A stretch of 64,000 nucleotides of DNA from Blastomyces gilchristii SLH14081 (lineage: Eukaryota > Ascomycota > Eurotiomycetes > Onygenales > Ajellomycetaceae): contig NW_003101677.1 of NCBI RefSeq assembly GCF_000003855.2, forward strand, positions 1,058,392 through 1,122,391, given 5' to 3'. Of this stretch, positions 1-11,722 are shown piece by piece. A program made the translations under genes and the position numbers. Within the stretch, counting starts at the first letter, position 1; every line of letters begins with the position of its first letter. Under the pieces are notes generated by a model, which worked only from the letters and a program-made list of their open reading frames with translations, ran no database searches and was not told where the DNA came from.

Positions 1-1873
1 GTCCTTGGTGTTATATTTGAGCTTAGATTGATGGGTTGATGTGCTGAAAAGGAAAGTCGAGGTTGAAGTGGGAATGGATTGGCTCAAATGTGGGATAGGC
101 GCGTTCCGCGCGTCTGGCGGCAAACTCTATTTTTTAGATGTTCGGCTCCGCGCCTTCAACAACAGGAAGAGAGCTATAACGGTTAATACAATTGATCTAT
201 AAGCTAATCATCCGCTATAAATGATGATGAGAAACTGATTTATTGTACATCACATTTGAATGCTGTTGCGATGTTCACAGTGTTACTAGATGGAGCGTTG
301 AACCCAATCTTTACCATGGACAAGTCAAAAAGTGTAAGGAGATTTGTATGCATATCAAATAAAGTTTGTTTGACAGCCCAAACGGTGCTGCCAGTTCGCA
401 AAAATACAATTTTGACGCCATTCTTGATGACAGTTTAGTTAGTCGCAGCTAGCGCATCTCCCTAGGTTAGATTGCCTGGCTACATGGGCTAGTTTTGGCT
501 TCTCAAAACTTAGCGATTCAAACTTTAGGAAGAGTCGTAACCATGGTGATACTCTTTTTGGACGTAAACTGTCGGGGGCAGCGGAAGGCAAAAATATTTA
601 CTCCGAAGCGTAGGGCAATCTACGACGGATGGAATCGCGATGCGAAATGTACTGTACGCAAAACAGGCCATAGCAACTCGCAGGCGAACCCATGCAACAA
701 CAGCTTTATGGAGAAAACTATCGTCATATATACCTTCTTCTCTCTCTTGCAGTTGATTGGCCATGACTGGCGATTGAATGTCAATGCGTTGCTTGGAATG
801 AATACTACGGACCGGGCACTGCCTATTTTACACATGCTACAGCTGAGTTGCTCCATCTGAGGCTGGCCAATCCTGACTGACATACAACAAAGGGCTCACG
901 ATATCCCGATATGGACGGAGTACAGAGGCCGGTGTCAAACGTTTTTCTCACACTGAGAATTTACACAGAAATATCTAGCCTAGCTCATCGAGATTTGAGC
1001 GAGCGTTGAGTGAGTTCGTGAGCTAGCCACATTGATATCTTTAAAGCCCCCTGAAAGTCAATATCCCTTAATTAAGAGATGCAACAGATACTTAGTACCA
1101 GTATCAGCGTTTCAGTTTAAATACTTAGAATGAAACAGAAATTTTGACACTGGCCTCTGTCCAGTATATATAACCATGTCCGCTACTTCCACAGCTAAAG
1201 GTGATCTACCTCCAACAAGATCCCATTTGACCATGCATTCGAGTGTGAGAGGAGCTTTCGCTTCACCTACAGGGATAGCTGAAAAAAACAGTGGATGCAA
1301 CTGTTGGTCTCTCTTCGCTATGATCTGCGTGAAAATCAACCTTCCATTTCCCTGCGCATGCCCTTGTTGTGGGGGCAGAGCAGGCTACTAAGGTTTGGAG
1401 ATTGTGGGTTTCGCAACTCCTGTGCCGCATTTGTGTCAAATCATTAAACAAGATGGCGGAGATCGCCATGAGGCTTGGTTGCAAGGAATGAGCCTAGTCA
1501 CTGCAGTCGAGATGCCCGGATTCCACGGTCACCAGCATTCTCGCATGTTGGGGGCCTTTGAATTTGGATGATAATTTCCTGTTCGTCTGTCCTGTGTCCC
1601 TTCTGCCTGAGGTTCGTTATTTCTAATATTCATCAGATTGGATTTATCGTTCCCTGCCAAATTTAGACGTGATTTTTGCGGTGGGCTTTTGAAGCACACA
1701 CCCCCATTCAGAGACTGGGAAGCGAGATCGAACGATACTCATTGCAACGGGCTGGTAATATTTAAGCCATAAATGCTTGCATCACATATTAAAAAGATCT
1801 TGAATGCTCCCTCATCACCTGTGCCCCCCTCCAGTATCTTACATTTTATTTTCACCCTCCACCAATTCTTCGA
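1..1873. other. Left-end intergenic region, no gene recognised
   Basis: AT-rich DNA with only short open frames (the longest about 120 codons), none with a recognisable domain or a convincing exon structure. A GACGGAGTA variant of the dispersed nonamer described in the findings lies near 915. The right end is the 3' flank of the minus-strand monooxygenase. A gene running in from the left cannot be excluded, but no exon is visible. Confidence 0.5.
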
Positions 1874-3731
1874 TCAATATCGAACCTGGCCGTCAATAAG
1901 CTCCTTTTCCTTGACACTTATCCCCGTTCCCGCATTCAACCTAACCAAGGTAGCAGCAGCCAGCTCTTCCTTTTGTCCATGGCCGAATAATCGATATTGC
2001 GCGGGTGAATTCACGCCAAAATACACCGCTTTTAGCAACGAGAAGGCACGGAACGGATTCGAAGTGAAAAGTTTATGCAAAAGGCGGACGATCGTGGGGT
2101 TCGCATCTAGGTCGGCGAGAAGAGAGTCGCAGTAAGGGAGGAAACGGACGGTTGCTGTGTGACGGTCTGAGACCACCATCTGAAGATTGGTGAGAAAGGG
2201 CTTTTGATTACGATGGTAGCAATTTATTTCCGTTTTTGAGATATTTCTTTGAGCCTGGTGGAAGGGAATGGGACCAGATATACGAATTGAAAAACACGAG
2301 GAGAATATACATACTGTTCTAACTAATTCCTCCTGGTACTCTTTCACCTGCCGATTCATCTCATCCATTGATGGCAGCTTCACTCTCCCCGTCAATATGG
2401 CCGACGCCCACCTCGCCTGGGCTTCAGCAACGGGAAGGAGAGGCCCGGGCAATTCGACATACCCGATAAAGAAAAGATTAGTAAATCGTGGGGAGACGAC
2501 CAGCTTATATAGATCCAGGGTGTTTGGTGATTTCAAGATTGGATTGCCCTCCACATGGTACGTTTCCTTGGATAGGTACGGCATATCCATGTTGTAACCA
2601 GTGCAGCAGATTACTGTATCAACATCCAGAACCGTGTCATTCGTGAGGACGAGAGAGGTTTCGTTGAACTGCTTTACACCTGCGCGATGGGCGTGGATTT
2701 TGCCAACTTTGATATACTCGATCAGATTGCTATGCACAGTCGGGTTGGCTTCCATTATACCGTGGTGTGGTTTAATCACTTCTGGATGCTCGCCGATGGC
2801 GAAGTTCAATATCTTTGTTTGGATCCATTGTGAAAGCCCACCAGGTATGAGCGTCTCAGCAATTCGGTCTAGAGTTGCACTCTACAGGTTAAAATAAAGA
2901 GGCTGCAAAACATGTCTCAGACCATAATATCGAAATAATAAAACAATAAACTCACTATCGTATAACTCGACAGGCTGGCCGAGCACAAAGCGCGGTATAA
3001 CCCAACCGCCTCTCCTGGTAATCATATGCACCTCCTTCGCCACGGAAACCAGCTCGCAAGCCAAGTCAACGGCTGAGGAGCCGAAACCGATGAGCGCAAC
3101 CTTTTTACCGTCAAACCTGGCCGGTCTCCGGTATACGTGACTATGAAGGATATCTCCTTGAAAGGAACTCATCCCTTCGAAAACAGGAGTCGATGGATAG
3201 GAATTATGTCCCGAACAAGCAAATATAGCATCATATTCTGATGTTACTTGATCTGCGCCCTTTTCCTGGTGCACCACAGTCCACCTCCCGTCCGGCCGCT
3301 GGTTGCAGGACATCACTTTGGTATTCAGCCGCATATACTTCCCCAATCCAAAATGTTCAGCATATTTCTCTAGGTAATTCAGCATCCGGCGATGACCGAA
3401 ATATTCCGGATACTGGGCAGGATCAATGGGGAAATCGCTGAAGCCGGAGGTATCGCGGGTTGAGTTTAGAATAACTCCCTCATAGATGGATGATATGGCA
3501 TCGTCCGTTTCCGGGTTTGGGTCTTCATAACGCCACTGCCCTCCGATTCCACCGCGTACTTCGAAAAGGACGGCATCCAGACCTTCAGCCAAACATTGTT
3601 TAAGTGTAGTTAAGCCCGAGGGTCCTGTGAGGCGGATTAGTACGTTATACTTTCAGTGTGTGGATAGGCAGGTTAAAACGATAACTTTTGCACATACCGC
3701 CGCCGATGATAGCAACCTTTTTCGTCGCCAT
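1874..3731 (-). CDS. Flavin-dependent monooxygenase (FMO-like)
   Basis: Four exons on the minus strand: 3731-3698, 3624-2956, 2868-2315 and 2179-1874, giving 520 aa. FMOs use FAD and NADPH to oxygenate nucleophilic N, S or carbonyl groups. The N-terminal FAD-binding Rossmann motif GGGPSG (residues 10-15) is assembled across intron 1, which supports that junction. A GGxW-type motif follows (GIGGQW). The FMO signature FxGxxxHxxxY is at 166-176 (FQGDILHSHVY), the NADPH-binding GFGSSA at 191-196, and a CTGY motif further on. The signature ends in Tyr, where classical Baeyer-Villiger enzymes have Trp, so an N/S-oxygenase is more likely; substrate unknown. Intron 1 has a TACTAAT branch site. Intron 3 (135 nt) has no stop and keeps frame, so retention would still encode protein. 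The start is the only ATG completing the GGGPSG fold. Confidence 0.87.
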
Positions 3732-5739
3732 TTATTGCGGGCGATGTTGAGTTGAATTAGCGATTGTATATTGGTATTTTTGGGTCGAAGGCTTTCAAGC
3801 GGTGTAAATTGCAACACAAACTTTGAAAGGAGGGAAAAAAGGTCTGACAAAAACAATCATAGAAGCAAATTATTGGAAAAGACCACTCTTTTACAGATTC
3901 AGGCCCGACAGCTTCAAACACTAAGCTTCGGGCATATATTTCAGAGAATGAGATCAGCGCGTAATCAGGGTGTTATCCCCCCTCGGAAAATAGACAGGAT
4001 ATAAAATAAAAAAAGCGATAACAAGCCAGGAACAGAGGAGACAGACAGCATGTCAACATTTAACAAGCCTTGAACGCCCGACATACTGACCCTGGAGGGA
4101 TAAACATTGAATGAATGGGGTTCATATATGCCCAAGAAAGTATGCGCTTCGTATTCTGAACTGCGTTGATTGGTTCGCGGTGCGAGGTTGATGCTCGCTC
4201 GCGCTCCCCTTTCATCTTACACTCAATGTCAGAGTTGATGAGTTAATGTAACTTAAATTAGCTTAGGCAATCTACTTACTACTCAAGATGGAAGATTCCT
4301 CATATAACTAATTGTGATGTAACTAACTACTGGGGATAGTAACAAAAGCCACAGTTTCAAAAAGACCGGCGTCTATTTTAAGTGATTAGTTATGCTTTCC
4401 CGCTCTGGCTTGCTTTACTAACTAGTTAAGTTACCGGGCTTAGATATAGTTTTCGAAATGCAAGTGCCGGCCAATAATAATGATTTTGAATGTTGTGTTG
4501 CGGAAAAGGCAAAAACTGATATCACGAGTAAACTATACGGAGTATACTCCGCGCAATGATGATAACCACCACAAGGGGTTTTGCTAGCATCTAAGAGCCC
4601 AGCCGCGATGGCCCCCCCCGCAAATATATGTGCCATGTTCAAAAATTGGCATTGAAATATCCAAAACATGATGGATATTGGATTATGCAAATCATGCCCT
4701 GGCCAACCCTAGTCCAGACCGTGATAAACGACCGTTAGAAGACCAATTTTGAAGTATGGATTCCCTTGTTCAACCTAAAGTCTCCAAAAGCAGCCATTCT
4801 GCCACGAGTTCGTTTGCATTATGCTACGCATTCGATGCTCTCAGGCCAGCCCGGCACAATGAACGAACTGTAATAAGCCTAAGCCTTTGTTGTGGAAGGT
4901 GTAAAGTAGGGGCGCTTCTTTACCCGCAGTCGAGTATCATAGATTCGATTCGTCCCCTGTGGCGTCCCGGCTACAATATTTACACAAAAAATAAAGAAAG
5001 CAAAAGGGCATAAAAAGAAAAGCATAGAATCCACTGAACACTTCACAATATAGTGGAACAAAAGGCCTCGGTTATTTATCGGAATTTTTGCAAATCTTGC
5101 TGCCAGGTCGCGACATATGTACTGTACTGTACTGTACGTTATATACTTGTTCATTGGGCGGTAACTCAACTTTTATCCACGAGGGACGATATACACTGAT
5201 GCAGGCCTTAGTACTTGTATGTACATACAATACAGTACAAAATGTGGCGGATGATTCGTTCGGCCAAAGAGCCGCTGCGGGGTTGAATCCGCTTTTGCCT
5301 GATGCATTGCCGAAAGCAAAAACGTGGGGGGGGAGGAGTTCATTTACGATGGAGATGTTGATAGAATTGGCAGTTCTCCATAGTCAAAGCACTGTTAATC
5401 CGAGCCACGAGACCTATATTGGTGCATTCAAAGTTATATGAACCCCACGTTTGCATTTTGATGTTGATTAACTGAGGGGTGGCTGCTTTCAAAAGTGGAC
5501 GTAGTGGAGTGAGTATAGGAGCGGCGTAAATCCTACGGCTGAAGATAACTTATATAGATGGGAGAGGGTTATTGTTATATAGTTCCCGTTTCTCCAGATT
5601 TTTCCTTCTTGGTACCGGGTATCTTTCCTCATGATTCAAATTGCAACACTGCATCGAACAGCTATAGAACTATATCTATATCGTTTGTTGTTATCCTTCC
5701 CTTGAAGTATCCAAGAGTATAACCATCTCCAAGCTCGCC
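3732..5739. promoter_or_regulatory. Divergent intergenic region between monooxygenase and esterase
   Basis: About 2 kb, AT-rich, with no supportable gene. It must hold both promoters. Visible elements are a perfect 14-bp palindrome at 4538-4551 built from two facing copies of the TACGGAGTA motif, and a run of ACTGT repeats at about 5120-5138. Confidence 0.5.
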
Positions 5740-7182
5740 ATGACGGAAGATAACAAGGTAAGTAATCCTATACCCCTCACTCCCCACCCATCCCATCCAA
5801 ACCAAAATAAAAAAGCATGACACCTACCACCAACCAATTTCCATCCACTCACCTACCTGCCGCTCTCCAGTCCCTTCACGACCTCAAACCAGTCGTCATC
5901 CACCAACCCCTCCTAAACAGCATCCCCCCCAATCTCCTCCCCCGCTTCGACCCCGTCTACGTGGAGCACTACAACCGCCACAACGTCGGCCGCTTCCACA
6001 CTCACCAAGTCCCCATCGAGGACTTCCGCGCCGACCCAACCAAATACCTAATCTCCTACGGCCGCGCCGCGGGCCCGGACGTGCATAAGATCTCCGAGCA
6101 TAAATGCCCCGTCAAGGGGGGCAAGATCACCCTGCGCATCTTCGAGCTCGAGCCTGTGTTGGGCAGCGACGGCAAGCCCAAGAAGAGGGGCGCGTACGTC
6201 AATTTCCACGGCGGCGGGTGGGTGTTTGGCGGGTTGCCGGCGGACCACGATTTTTGCAAACGCGTCGTGCATGACTTGAAGGGGGGTGTTGTGGCCGTTG
6301 ATGTGGATTATCGGCTTGCGCCGGAGTTTAGGTATCCGACTGGTATTGAGGATTGCTGGGCGGCGTTTAATTGGGTGTGTACATATATTTCATTCTTGCT
6401 CCCGCCATCCACCATATGTGTATATATGGCATGGCATGTTGGGAAAAACCCCTCACATGTAGAAGCTAATCATATATCACTCTACTGTGCTCCCCGTAGG
6501 TCCGTTCCAAAGCCGAGGAACTGAATATCGATATCAACCGGATGGGAGTGGGCGGTGCTTCAGCAGGCGGACATCTCAGTGCCGTCATCTCTCACATGTG
6601 CCGTGACAATGGCTATCCACTCGCGTTCCAACTCCTTATTGTCCCCGTAACAGATATGCACAGCTCCTTCACGCCAGAGGGCAAATTCGACCGCGAAAAC
6701 ACGCCGTATGAATCATACCGCGAGATGGAATTCACCGCCGCATTGCCAGCCGCGCGAATGGCATTCTTCCACAAGCATTTCCTGGGTGTCCCTCGGCCGG
6801 AGAAATCAGCGGATGTATGTACATTTTTGTTTTTAACAAGTACTTTTTGTCACATTGACATTGCCGTCGCTAAAACGCAAACAACTCTGTTTTCGTTTTA
6901 TGTTAACTTAAAACCTAATCTCAGGACTGGAAAATCTCCCCGATATTTGCGCCCAACTTCTCCGGCCTCGCACCTGCGCTCGCCTGGACGGTGGAGATGG
7001 ACCCGCTACGGGATGAAGGGGAGGCATATGCGGCAAAGCTCAAGGCCGCCGGGGTCGAGGTGGAGGTTATTCGAGCTCTGGGGGTGCCGCACACCTTTTC
7101 CCATCTGGATGAGATCCTGGATGCAGGGAAGATGTTTAATAAGAAGAGCATCGAGGCGCTGGGGAAGGCTCTGGGGGGGTGA
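5740..7182 (+). CDS. Alpha/beta-hydrolase esterase, hormone-sensitive lipase type
   Basis: Exons 5740-5757, 5871-6374, 6500-6814 and 6925-7182 give 364 aa. The enzyme should hydrolyse small esters or acyl groups with a Ser-Asp-His triad. Visible are the oxyanion-hole motif HGGGW starting at H119, the nucleophile elbow GASAGG with S195, and probable acid D305 (VEMDPLRDEG) and base H335 (GVPHTFSH). HGGGW plus GxSxG in this order defines the HSL/family IV esterases. No signal peptide is seen, so it is probably cytosolic. The start MTEDNK is inferred: donor GTAAGT at 5758 joins CTCCAG at 5870 in phase, giving MTEDNK-SLHDLK. An ATG at 5817 would give a start without intron 1. The nucleophile motif has Ala where most members have Asp (GDSAG). 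It is transcribed away from the monooxygenase; an oxidation-then-hydrolysis pair is possible but unproven. Confidence 0.85.
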
Positions 7183-8192
7183 AAAGAATTGGCTGGAAGA
7201 TAGTAGAAGATGGTCCGTTTGTGTGGAGTATAGATGATGAGCGCGCAATTGCAGTTTAAATTGAGCCTGGTTTAGTTAATTTATTCCAGTTTTTGTTGAT
7301 TGGCATCCTTCAATACTCTGGTATTGTATACTTGTCTGGCCTGCCTTGAATCTATGAGGAGACTCAAATATAAAACTGGCTACTCGTAGATTGTTCGTCC
7401 ATCTTTAGCTTAGAGAAACGAAACCCCCTGGAACCTCCTAACCAGACGCCCACTGTTGTTGGACACTGCTCAGAGCTAAACAACGGGAGTTAAAAGATTC
7501 GCTTTGCCATGAATGCTTTCACACAACATTAATGTCCATCCATGCGGTACATTGTACCCGTGGACAGACAATGTACGGGTAGTTTCAACAGCAATTGATT
7601 GAAGCAACAAGACAAAACTGATAAAGATTTCAATATCTACATAAAACCGACCATCCCCGATCCGGCCTAGCTCCAATCTCGGCAAAATACGCCATTGCCG
7701 GACTCTTACCGTACGGAAACATATCTGTGGGCTCTGCTGTCTGCAAAATCTGCTGACCGACGAGCTGGATACGGTTAAGCGGGTTACCGGAGGAAACCGG
7801 GTGATACGCAGTAGTTACCGTACCGTACCGGCGACTTGTCCAAACCCAGCGAATCGTCAAATCTTCAAATCTACAATTTTTTTTTTTTTTCCCTCTCTTT
7901 CTTTTTCTCTCTTTCTTTCCCTTTTTTCCTCTCTATCTTTATTATAGAGGCTGTATATTATTATAGACAAAAGCAGATCGTTTTTTCCCTGCGCAATTGA
8001 GCCAATCCCTTTCTTTTTAGATTTTCATATTTGCTTTCTTTTCCCCTCCAACTTTTCCAAGATTTCTCCGCCAGTTTCAAACTTTGCTGCTTGCTGGCTG
8101 TTCCTGTCCCGACATTTCCCTGCCGCAAGCACAAACGGCCGCAACCCGTCCGCCCCCCGCCGCTAAGACCAGCGACATCATCATCCATCATC
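7183..8192. promoter_or_regulatory. Intergenic region: esterase 3' flank and FUM1 promoter
   Basis: About 1 kb with no gene. There is a (TACCG)3-like run near 7818-7830 and a pyrimidine-rich T/CTTT tract at about 7875-7935, a typical filamentous-fungal core-promoter feature placed just before FUM1. Confidence 0.5.
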
Positions 8193-10309
8193 ATGGTGCT
8201 AATACCCTCCAACGCCGCCACTTCCACCGCCTCTGCCGCTGTGCGGTCTTTGTCAACTCTCTCCCACGTATCTCGATCGGCACAATCATCTATATTATTT
8301 TCTTCTGTTGCGAGATCATCTCCTCTGTCCACTCTTATTGCATCGCGGTCCAATGCGCGTAGATCGATAAGCGGCTTATCTTCTTTACCAGCGCGGATTC
8401 ACACGCGAACACACTATCTGAATCGTGCGGTTGTTTATAAGAACATTTCTGAGACTTTGGGAAAGAGAGGGTTTGCTACTACGGGCGCTCTGATGGTGCG
8501 GCGTTTGCCTTTTTTCTTTTCTCTCGTTTCTTCCGCAGTGGAGGGGGGGAAAGGTTCAATGTGTTTGGATTGGTTTCTGACGGGTCTGTTTTTGCTTTGA
8601 TATTTTTTTAGGCTTCGAGAACTGAAACCGATGCCTTTGGCGAAATCCAGGTAAGGATGCGCTGCAGCTGTCGTACTTGGAAGGGCGTTTAGTTAGGTGT
8701 TTAGTTCCTTACTCCAGGTTGTGTATAGGTCCCCGCGGATAAATACTGGGGAGCCCAAACTCAACGGTAGGCATGCCAGAAACATCCCGAAAAAGCATTT
8801 ACGACTTAACAAGCACGATGTAAATTGACGCCGCTGGTGGGGGAATTGTGTAGGTCTCTGACCAATTTCGATATCAACCAACCGCGAGACCGTATGCCAC
8901 CTCCCATCGTACGGGCTTTCGGAATCCTTAAGGGTGCTGCTGCGACTGTGAATATGAGATATGGACTTGGTGAATAACTCCTATTATTTCAACCGATTAT
9001 CCTCCAACTAATTTTTTTTCTTTGCTCTTTCTCCGTTGAAGATCCTACTATTGGCAAGGCGATCCAACAGGCTGCTGCAGAAGTTGCATCGCTTAAGCTT
9101 ATCGATCATTTCCCTCTTGTTGTTTGGCAAACCGGCTCTGGAACCCAGTCCAATATGAATTCCAATGAGGTCATTTCGAACCGCGCCATCGAGATCTTGG
9201 GCGGCACCATGGGCACCAAGAAACCCGTCCACCCCAACGACCATGTCAACATGTCCGCCTCATCCAACGACACCTTCCCCACCGTTATGCATATTGCTGC
9301 TGTTCTGGAACTCGAGGGAACTCTGCTTCCATCCCTCACCAGCCTGCGCAACGCCCTCCAACAAAAAGTCGAGCAGTTCGACAAGATCATCAAAATCGGA
9401 CGAACCCACCTGCAGGACGCCACCCCTCTCACGCTGGGTCAGGAGTTTTCCGGCTACGTCGGCCAGCTTGACCGGGGAATTGAGCGCGTTCAAAATTCCA
9501 TCCCACACCTTCGATATCTCGCACAGGGAGGCACTGCGGTTGGCACCGGCCTGAACACCTTCAAGGGTTTCGACGAGGCCATCGCAGAGGAAGTTACCAA
9601 GATGACCGGCACGGAATTCAAGACAGCCCCTAACAAATTCGAAGTGCTCGCCGCCCACGACGCTATCGTCGAGGCCTCAGGTGCCCTCAACACCCTCGCC
9701 TGCTCCCTCTTCAAGATCGCGCAGGACATCCGCTTCCTAGGCTCAGGCCCCCGCTGCGGCCTGGGTGAACTCATGCTGCCGGAAAACGAACCCGGCTCCT
9801 CGATCATGCCTGGCAAGGTCAACCCGACCCAGTGCGAGGCGTTGACGATGATCTGCGCACAGGTGATGGGTAACCATGTAGCGGCGACGGTGGGGGGCAT
9901 GAGCGGCCAGTTCGAGCTCAATGTTTTCAAGCCCGTCATGATCAACAATCTGCTGCATAGCATCCGCATCCTGGGTGACGGAATGCGCTCCTTTGAGAAG
10001 AACTTGGTTGTGGGGATTGAGGCGGATGAGAAGCGGATTTCAGCCCTGTTGCATGAAAGGTAACTCTCTCCCAAGGCGGTTGATTCCTCGAAATTGGTGG
10101 CTGACATAATTTACTTCCACAGTCTGATGCTTGTCACCTGCCTGAACCCGGTGATCGGATACGACATGGCTTCCGCAGTTGCCAAGAATGCACACAAGAA
10201 GGGATTGACACTGAAGCAGAGCGCTATGGAGCTGAAAGCTCTCACTGAGGAGGAATTTGATACCCATGTCCGCCCTGAGCTGATGATTAGCCCCAAGGAG
10301 AGAAAGTAG
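8193..10309 (+). CDS. FUM1: Fumarate hydratase, class II, mitochondrial and probably also cytosolic
   Basis: Six exons, 8193-8495, 8612-8650, 8729-8766, 8854-8969, 9042-10059 and 10123-10309, give 566 aa. It interconverts fumarate and L-malate in the TCA cycle; cytosolic fumarase handles fumarate from the urea and purine pathways. The class II signature [11 protein letters not shown] lies at residues 417-427, with [21 protein letters not shown] and [12 protein letters not shown] upstream. The first 100 residues are rich in Ser, Ala and Arg with almost no acidic residues, as in a mitochondrial presequence. The last codon of exon 1 is Met101, immediately before [13 protein letters not shown], where the mature enzyme starts in relatives; it could start a cytosolic form. 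An upstream in-frame reading exists, but the ATG at 8193 begins the compact leader. Confidence 0.96.
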
Positions 10310-10965
10310 GTGCTCATAAAACTTTCTGTTCATGGCAAGGTTAGTTCGTAGTTGCCTGAAGTCAGGATATGATGTAGAAGTATATATAGTAGGGCAGATT
10401 GAGCAGGCAGAGCCAGTCAACAAGCAGAATAGTGAAAGTGTGAGCATGTAGCGATGATGGAAACTGTGAATATTAGGGGGAATGAAAGAATAATAAACCA
10501 GCACGTTACCAGCTCCAGTATCCGGCTTTAGGCGTATACCCAACAGGATGGCAAGAGGTAATAGCCAGTTTTAACTCGACATATTTTATAGCCCCCGATT
10601 TCTTCGAGTCGGATCAAGCGATGCAAAACTGTCACTTCCTGTTTGTCAAAGTAACTAATCAGGGCGTATTGATGTCGCACCCTGCTGCATTTTGGCTTCA
10701 TCCAAGTTGCTAGTGAATGAGAATGCTTTACAGAATCCTTCTCCATAATCATAAACCATGCGAGCTATGATGTTATATGTTTTTATTTTATCTATAGTTT
10801 AATGGCAAGACTGTAAAAGTATTGAATAAAATAATATCCAGACCTTTTCTCTGGTTGTGACGGGCTCATAACCGCTATTCTGTTACATGCCACCACCTCC
10901 TTGCCACTACCTATTACATATATTTTCATCATTATCATTTGCATTCCGTTATTTTCAAAATCTGG
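10310..10965. other. FUM1 3' flank, no gene
   Basis: About 650 bp of AT-rich sequence between the fumarase stop and the decayed minus-strand gene. Only short, unsupported open frames are present. Confidence 0.5.
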
Positions 10966-11722
10966 CTAGAATCGAACAAGTTTCCCAACAATCTCAAGGT
11001 ACTTCAGTTCCTCTCGCTTCCAATCCCACCCATGGACATAAGATAGCGCCTGCTCAACCCGTTGTTGAAAGTGTTCCTCTGGCTCATGCTCCTCATCTTC
11101 ACCTTCTGGTAGTCTGGGGAAGATAACTTGGTCAAGAAAAACAACCAAATCATGTTCAATTGGATTTCGATGCATCCCAGTTGGTAGAGCCACAAGCCTG
11201 CTGATTAAAGAAATAAGACATGGCCGTATCTTTGGAATTAGGGTTTTGTATCTCAAGTTGACAGATGAAATGACCTCTTGAAACTCATCTAAGGCAAGAT
11301 GTAGAAATGAGAGAGGTACCAGATGTGCTCTGGTTGAGCCACATAGAAACATCAATCCCCCAATCGAGTATGTCACTTTAAGATTCCGCCAGGTTCAAAG
11401 CCGTGAGTAATGAGGAGATCGCACACTTCAGATAGATTAGAGTCCGGCACACCCCATGCAAACATCTATTCAGTACCACGGGATACCCGAATCACCGGTT
11501 TAAGGTCCCCTCATACTCAACAACTTGAATGTTTTTCTGAACAAGTTTCTCAGTCACTGCAGACAAGCAGGCAGCTAGGTGAGCTGCTTGTATCGCCACG
11601 CAGCTTGGCGATCGTAAATTGAGAGGCATTATGTATAATACATCAGATTTGATATTAACGAAAGAAACTTTGATGTTGACTGAGTCTATAAATTGTTGGA
11701 ATGTTGGAATGGGATAGCTCAT
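10966..11722 (-). pseudogene. Decayed hypothetical protein gene
   Basis: Two minus-strand frames, 11722-11492 and 11376-10966, encode protein-like sequence of matching character but cannot be joined cleanly. After a 70-residue start (MSYPIPTFQQF...), the frame hits a stop, while the neighbouring frame continues sensibly as GDLKPVIRVSRGTE. That frame meets TAG and then reads MFAWGVPDSNLSEVCDLL. A further one-base shift is needed to reach the 136-residue C-terminal block, which ends YLEIVGKLVRF. So at least two frameshifts and one stop are present. I do not recognise the family. The TAG could be a C-to-T change of CAG, as expected of RIP or simple decay. Alternatively, it is an intact gene with introns I could not place, but no good GT-AG pair bridges the breaks. 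Confidence 0.45.
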
